Assembly (NCBI GenBank): GCA_964562685.1
Contig: CAZLUP010000016.1
Location: 6,386 to 70,385 of the forward strand
Direction of reading: 5' to 3'
DNA: 64,000 nucleotides
From: Stanieria sp964562685
GTDB lineage: Bacteria; Cyanobacteriota; Cyanobacteriia; Cyanobacteriales; Xenococcaceae
Positions within the stretch are counted from its first letter, which is position 1, and the number at the start of each line of letters is the position of its first letter. The notes beneath the pieces were generated by a model, which ran no database searches, was not told where the DNA came from, and was given only the letters and a program-made list of their open reading frames with translations. The position numbers and the translations under genes are program-made. Of this stretch, positions 62,201 through 64,000 are shown piece by piece.

Positions 62201-63085
62201 CTATTGAATTGGTAAGTAATCTTGATATCGATCCTGGTTGTAAAAATACAAAGTTCTGATTGGGTAAGGAAGATTAATTTTGGCAGTGTCAAAAGCGGTT
62301 TTAATTGCCAGAATTGCTTTTGTTTTAACTTGGCGCGCTTGTTTTTGTTGGGGCAAAGTCCAATAACGTACAACTAAATTGATCGAACTGTCACCAAATT
62401 CAACTAAATCTACTTCTGGGGAAGGTTCTGAGAAAACTCCAGAGACAGATGCGATCGCACCTAGCAAAACTTCCGATGCTTCCGCTAAAGAGGTATTGTA
62501 ATCGACTCCTACTGCTAAATCGGTTCTTCTTGAGGTATAAGCTGTTTTCACTCTAACTGCATTTGTAAAAACAGTTGCATTGGGTAAGAGAATTTTTTCT
62601 CCTTCATAAGTCCGAATTTCAGTGGTACGAATACTAATTTGTTCTACTCTACCTTGATAATCATCAATGACAACTTCGTCTCCCATCCGAAACGGTTCTT
62701 CAACTAGAAGAATAATTCCTGCGAGAAAATTTTTGGCAATATCTTGAAAAGCAAACCCAATCGCTACTGTACCAATTCCTAGAGTAGCAATAATATCTCC
62801 TAGGGCTAAACCAGGAAAAGCGACTACACAGGCAAGTAAAATGCCTAAAGTCCAGACTCCTACTTGAGCCGTTTTAGTCAGTAAAATTTGTAGAGAAAGA
62901 CTACGAAGAGCTTTTTTTCCTGCGCGATCAGCTATTTTTTTGACAAATTGAGCAGCATAACGAGTTAAACATAAAATAATGATCCCTGCCAGTAATCCTG
63001 GTAAGGCTTTGATCGCCTCACTCAATAACTCTTGTAAACTAGAGATCACTGTTTCTACAAGTCTACTCACAATCTCAACTCTCAA
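62201..63085 (-). CDS. Small-conductance mechanosensitive channel MscS family
   Basis: 294 aa. Three membrane helices, with the pore-lining third at VAFPGLALGDIIATLGIGTV and AIGFAFQDIAKNFLAGIILL. A beta domain follows with EPFRMGDEVVIDDYQGRVEQI, and a C-terminal alpha/beta domain. It releases solutes on hypo-osmotic shock. The start is a TTG at 63085 by ORF; a GTG at 63070 is the alternative. Followed on the same strand after 115 or more bases by repeat DNA, and preceded by ppk2 by 28 bases, so possibly one operon. Confidence 0.9.
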   Translation of the reverse strand: MRVEIVSRLVETVISSLQELLSEAIKALPGLLAGIIILCLTRYAAQFVKKIADRAGKKALRSLSLQILLTKTAQVGVWTLGILLACVVAFPGLALGDIIATLGIGTVAIGFAFQDIAKNFLAGIILLVEEPFRMGDEVVIDDYQGRVEQISIRTTEIRTYEGEKILLPNATVFTNAVRVKTAYTSRRTDLAVGVDYNTSLAEASEVLLGAIASVSGVFSEPSPEVDLVEFGDSSINLVVRYWTLPQQKQARQVKTKAILAIKTAFDTAKINLPYPIRTLYFYNQDRYQDYLPIQ

Positions 63086-63113
63086 GTGGAAACTACAGCG
63101 ATCTGTTGTAACA

Positions 63114-63932
63114 TTACTTGAATCTTTTTAGCTGTCGTTCAATCGCAGCTACTACAGTTTTGATCACACTTAGTCTGGCATAGTATTTATCATTTCCCGC
63201 AATAACTGTCCAAGGTGCAGCAGGGGTACTGGTACGAGCGATCGCTTGATTAATCGCTACTTCGTACAAAGACCATTTTTCCCGATTGCGCCAATCTTCT
63301 TCAGTTAATTTGTAATGTTTAAAAGGATCGTTTTTCCTTTGTTCAAAACGTTGAAGTTGTTCTTCAGGACTAATATGTAACCAAAATTTGACTAAAACAT
63401 AACCAGCACCAGTTACCATTGCTTCAAATTCATTAATTTCCTGGTAGGCTCTTTGCCATTCGCGATCGCTACAAAAACCTTCAATTCTTTCTACTAAAAC
63501 TCGACCGTACCAACTGCGGTCAAAAATACCAATCGTGCCTCGTTGGGGTAGTTGTCGCCAAAAACGCCAAAGATAATGATACTGATATTCTTCTTTAGTT
63601 GGTGCAGCGAAGGTAGATACTTTGTAACTACGGGGGTCTAAGGTATCAGTCAGTCTTTTAATTGCACCTCCTTTACCCGCAGCATCCCAACCTTCAAACA
63701 AAACCAAGACGGGTATTTGGTGTTGATAAATTTGCAGTTGTAATTGATGCAGTTTGACTTGGATCTGACGCAGTTGTTGTTTGTATTTGTCCTTTTCTAA
63801 ACGGAGATTTAAATCTACTTGAGCCAAAAAATCTGGTTCAGTGGGTAATAACTCACTCTGAGGGGGCGCATTAGAAATGAATACTTGATTAGTTGCTTGT
63901 CGAGATAAAACCGCCGAAATAGTTGCCACCAA
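63114..63932 (-). CDS. ppk2: Polyphosphate kinase 2 family protein
   Basis: 272 aa. PPK2 fold: Walker A FEGWDAAGKGGAIKRL, lid and catalytic region FDRSWYGRVLVERIEGF (Walker B), and KHYKLTEEDWRNREKW. PPK2 enzymes use polyphosphate to phosphorylate nucleotides (GDP/ADP/AMP) or the reverse. Single-domain, class I or III undetermined. Start codon is TTG by ORF, with a GTG next to it; an in-frame stop lies about 50 bases upstream within the window. Upstream of the MscS gene. Confidence 0.9.
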   Translation of the reverse strand: MVATISAVLSRQATNQVFISNAPPQSELLPTEPDFLAQVDLNLRLEKDKYKQQLRQIQVKLHQLQLQIYQHQIPVLVLFEGWDAAGKGGAIKRLTDTLDPRSYKVSTFAAPTKEEYQYHYLWRFWRQLPQRGTIGIFDRSWYGRVLVERIEGFCSDREWQRAYQEINEFEAMVTGAGYVLVKFWLHISPEEQLQRFEQRKNDPFKHYKLTEEDWRNREKWSLYEVAINQAIARTSTPAAPWTVIAGNDKYYARLSVIKTVVAAIERQLKRFK

Positions 63933-64000
63933 CTGAGATAAAACTTCTAAGTACAGGACAAAAACTGAAGTGTTAGACGAAAATCAGGTTGATACTGCTC

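Overview
This is a chromosomal stretch of an oxygenic cyanobacterium. The evidence is a complete cyanobacterial-order ATP synthase operon (gene 1-a-c-b'-b-delta-alpha-gamma), photosystem I subunit PsaK, Ycf66, an NblS/Hik33-type sensor kinase beside purD, the arginine dihydrolase ArgZ/AgrE, several cyanobacterial DUF families, and frequent HIP1 octamers (GCGATCGC). Base composition is AT-rich. A PatB/CnfR-like ferredoxin-HTH regulator suggests nitrogen-fixation capacity. A coccoid lineage such as Pleurocapsales (Stanieria-like) would fit, but that is a guess.

Layout. 1-3.1 kb: 5' end of a rubredoxin gene, then ChaB-domain, Dps and ankyrin-repeat genes, all on the minus strand. 3.2-8.2 kb: membrane and hypothetical proteins around an unusual expansin with two cellulose-binding-like modules. 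8.3-14.4 kb: ArgZ/AgrE under a near-perfect NtcA-type promoter, an adenine-deaminase-type enzyme, RecQ. 14.6-20.6 kb: ATP synthase operon ending in a clear intrinsic terminator. 20.8-26.3 kb: a methyltransferase, a small secreted curlin-like repeat protein, a Nudix hydrolase, an internally deleted avtA-like pseudogene, RimM, the CnfR-like regulator. 26.8-39.3 kb: PAS-PAS-GGDEF-EAL protein, RRM protein, MgtE, Ap4A phosphorylase, a membrane-anchored receiver protein, a zinc-ribbon/NYN/LOTUS protein, PhoH, DUF3086, and a DUF3119 + MlaE-type permease pair. 39.6-49.9 kb: DUF29 genes, purD-nblS, a Dam-type methylase, Ycf66, TrpF, PsaK and a DUF1400 hydrolase. 50-56.6 kb: peptide-type ABC binding lipoprotein, GlcD, and a tight pair of a B12-binding radical SAM protein with a divergent CoaBC-like flavoprotein. 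56.7-58.5 kb: two back-to-back toxin-antitoxin modules and a truncated aldo/keto reductase. 58.5-64 kb: ACP-fused alpha-oxoamine synthase, group 2 sigma factor, MscS channel, PPK2.

Most genes are core or lineage housekeeping genes. The points that stand out are: (1) a family of hairpin repeats with conserved arms and variable palindromic cores, one composite copy of which lies in frame in the C-terminus of purD; (2) a Zn-ribbon-NYN-LOTUS-LOTUS protein; (3) an expansin without a classical signal peptide; (4) the radical SAM/CoaBC-like pair; (5) the ACP-AOS fusion. I see no CRISPR array, prophage, intact insertion sequence, tRNA or rRNA gene.
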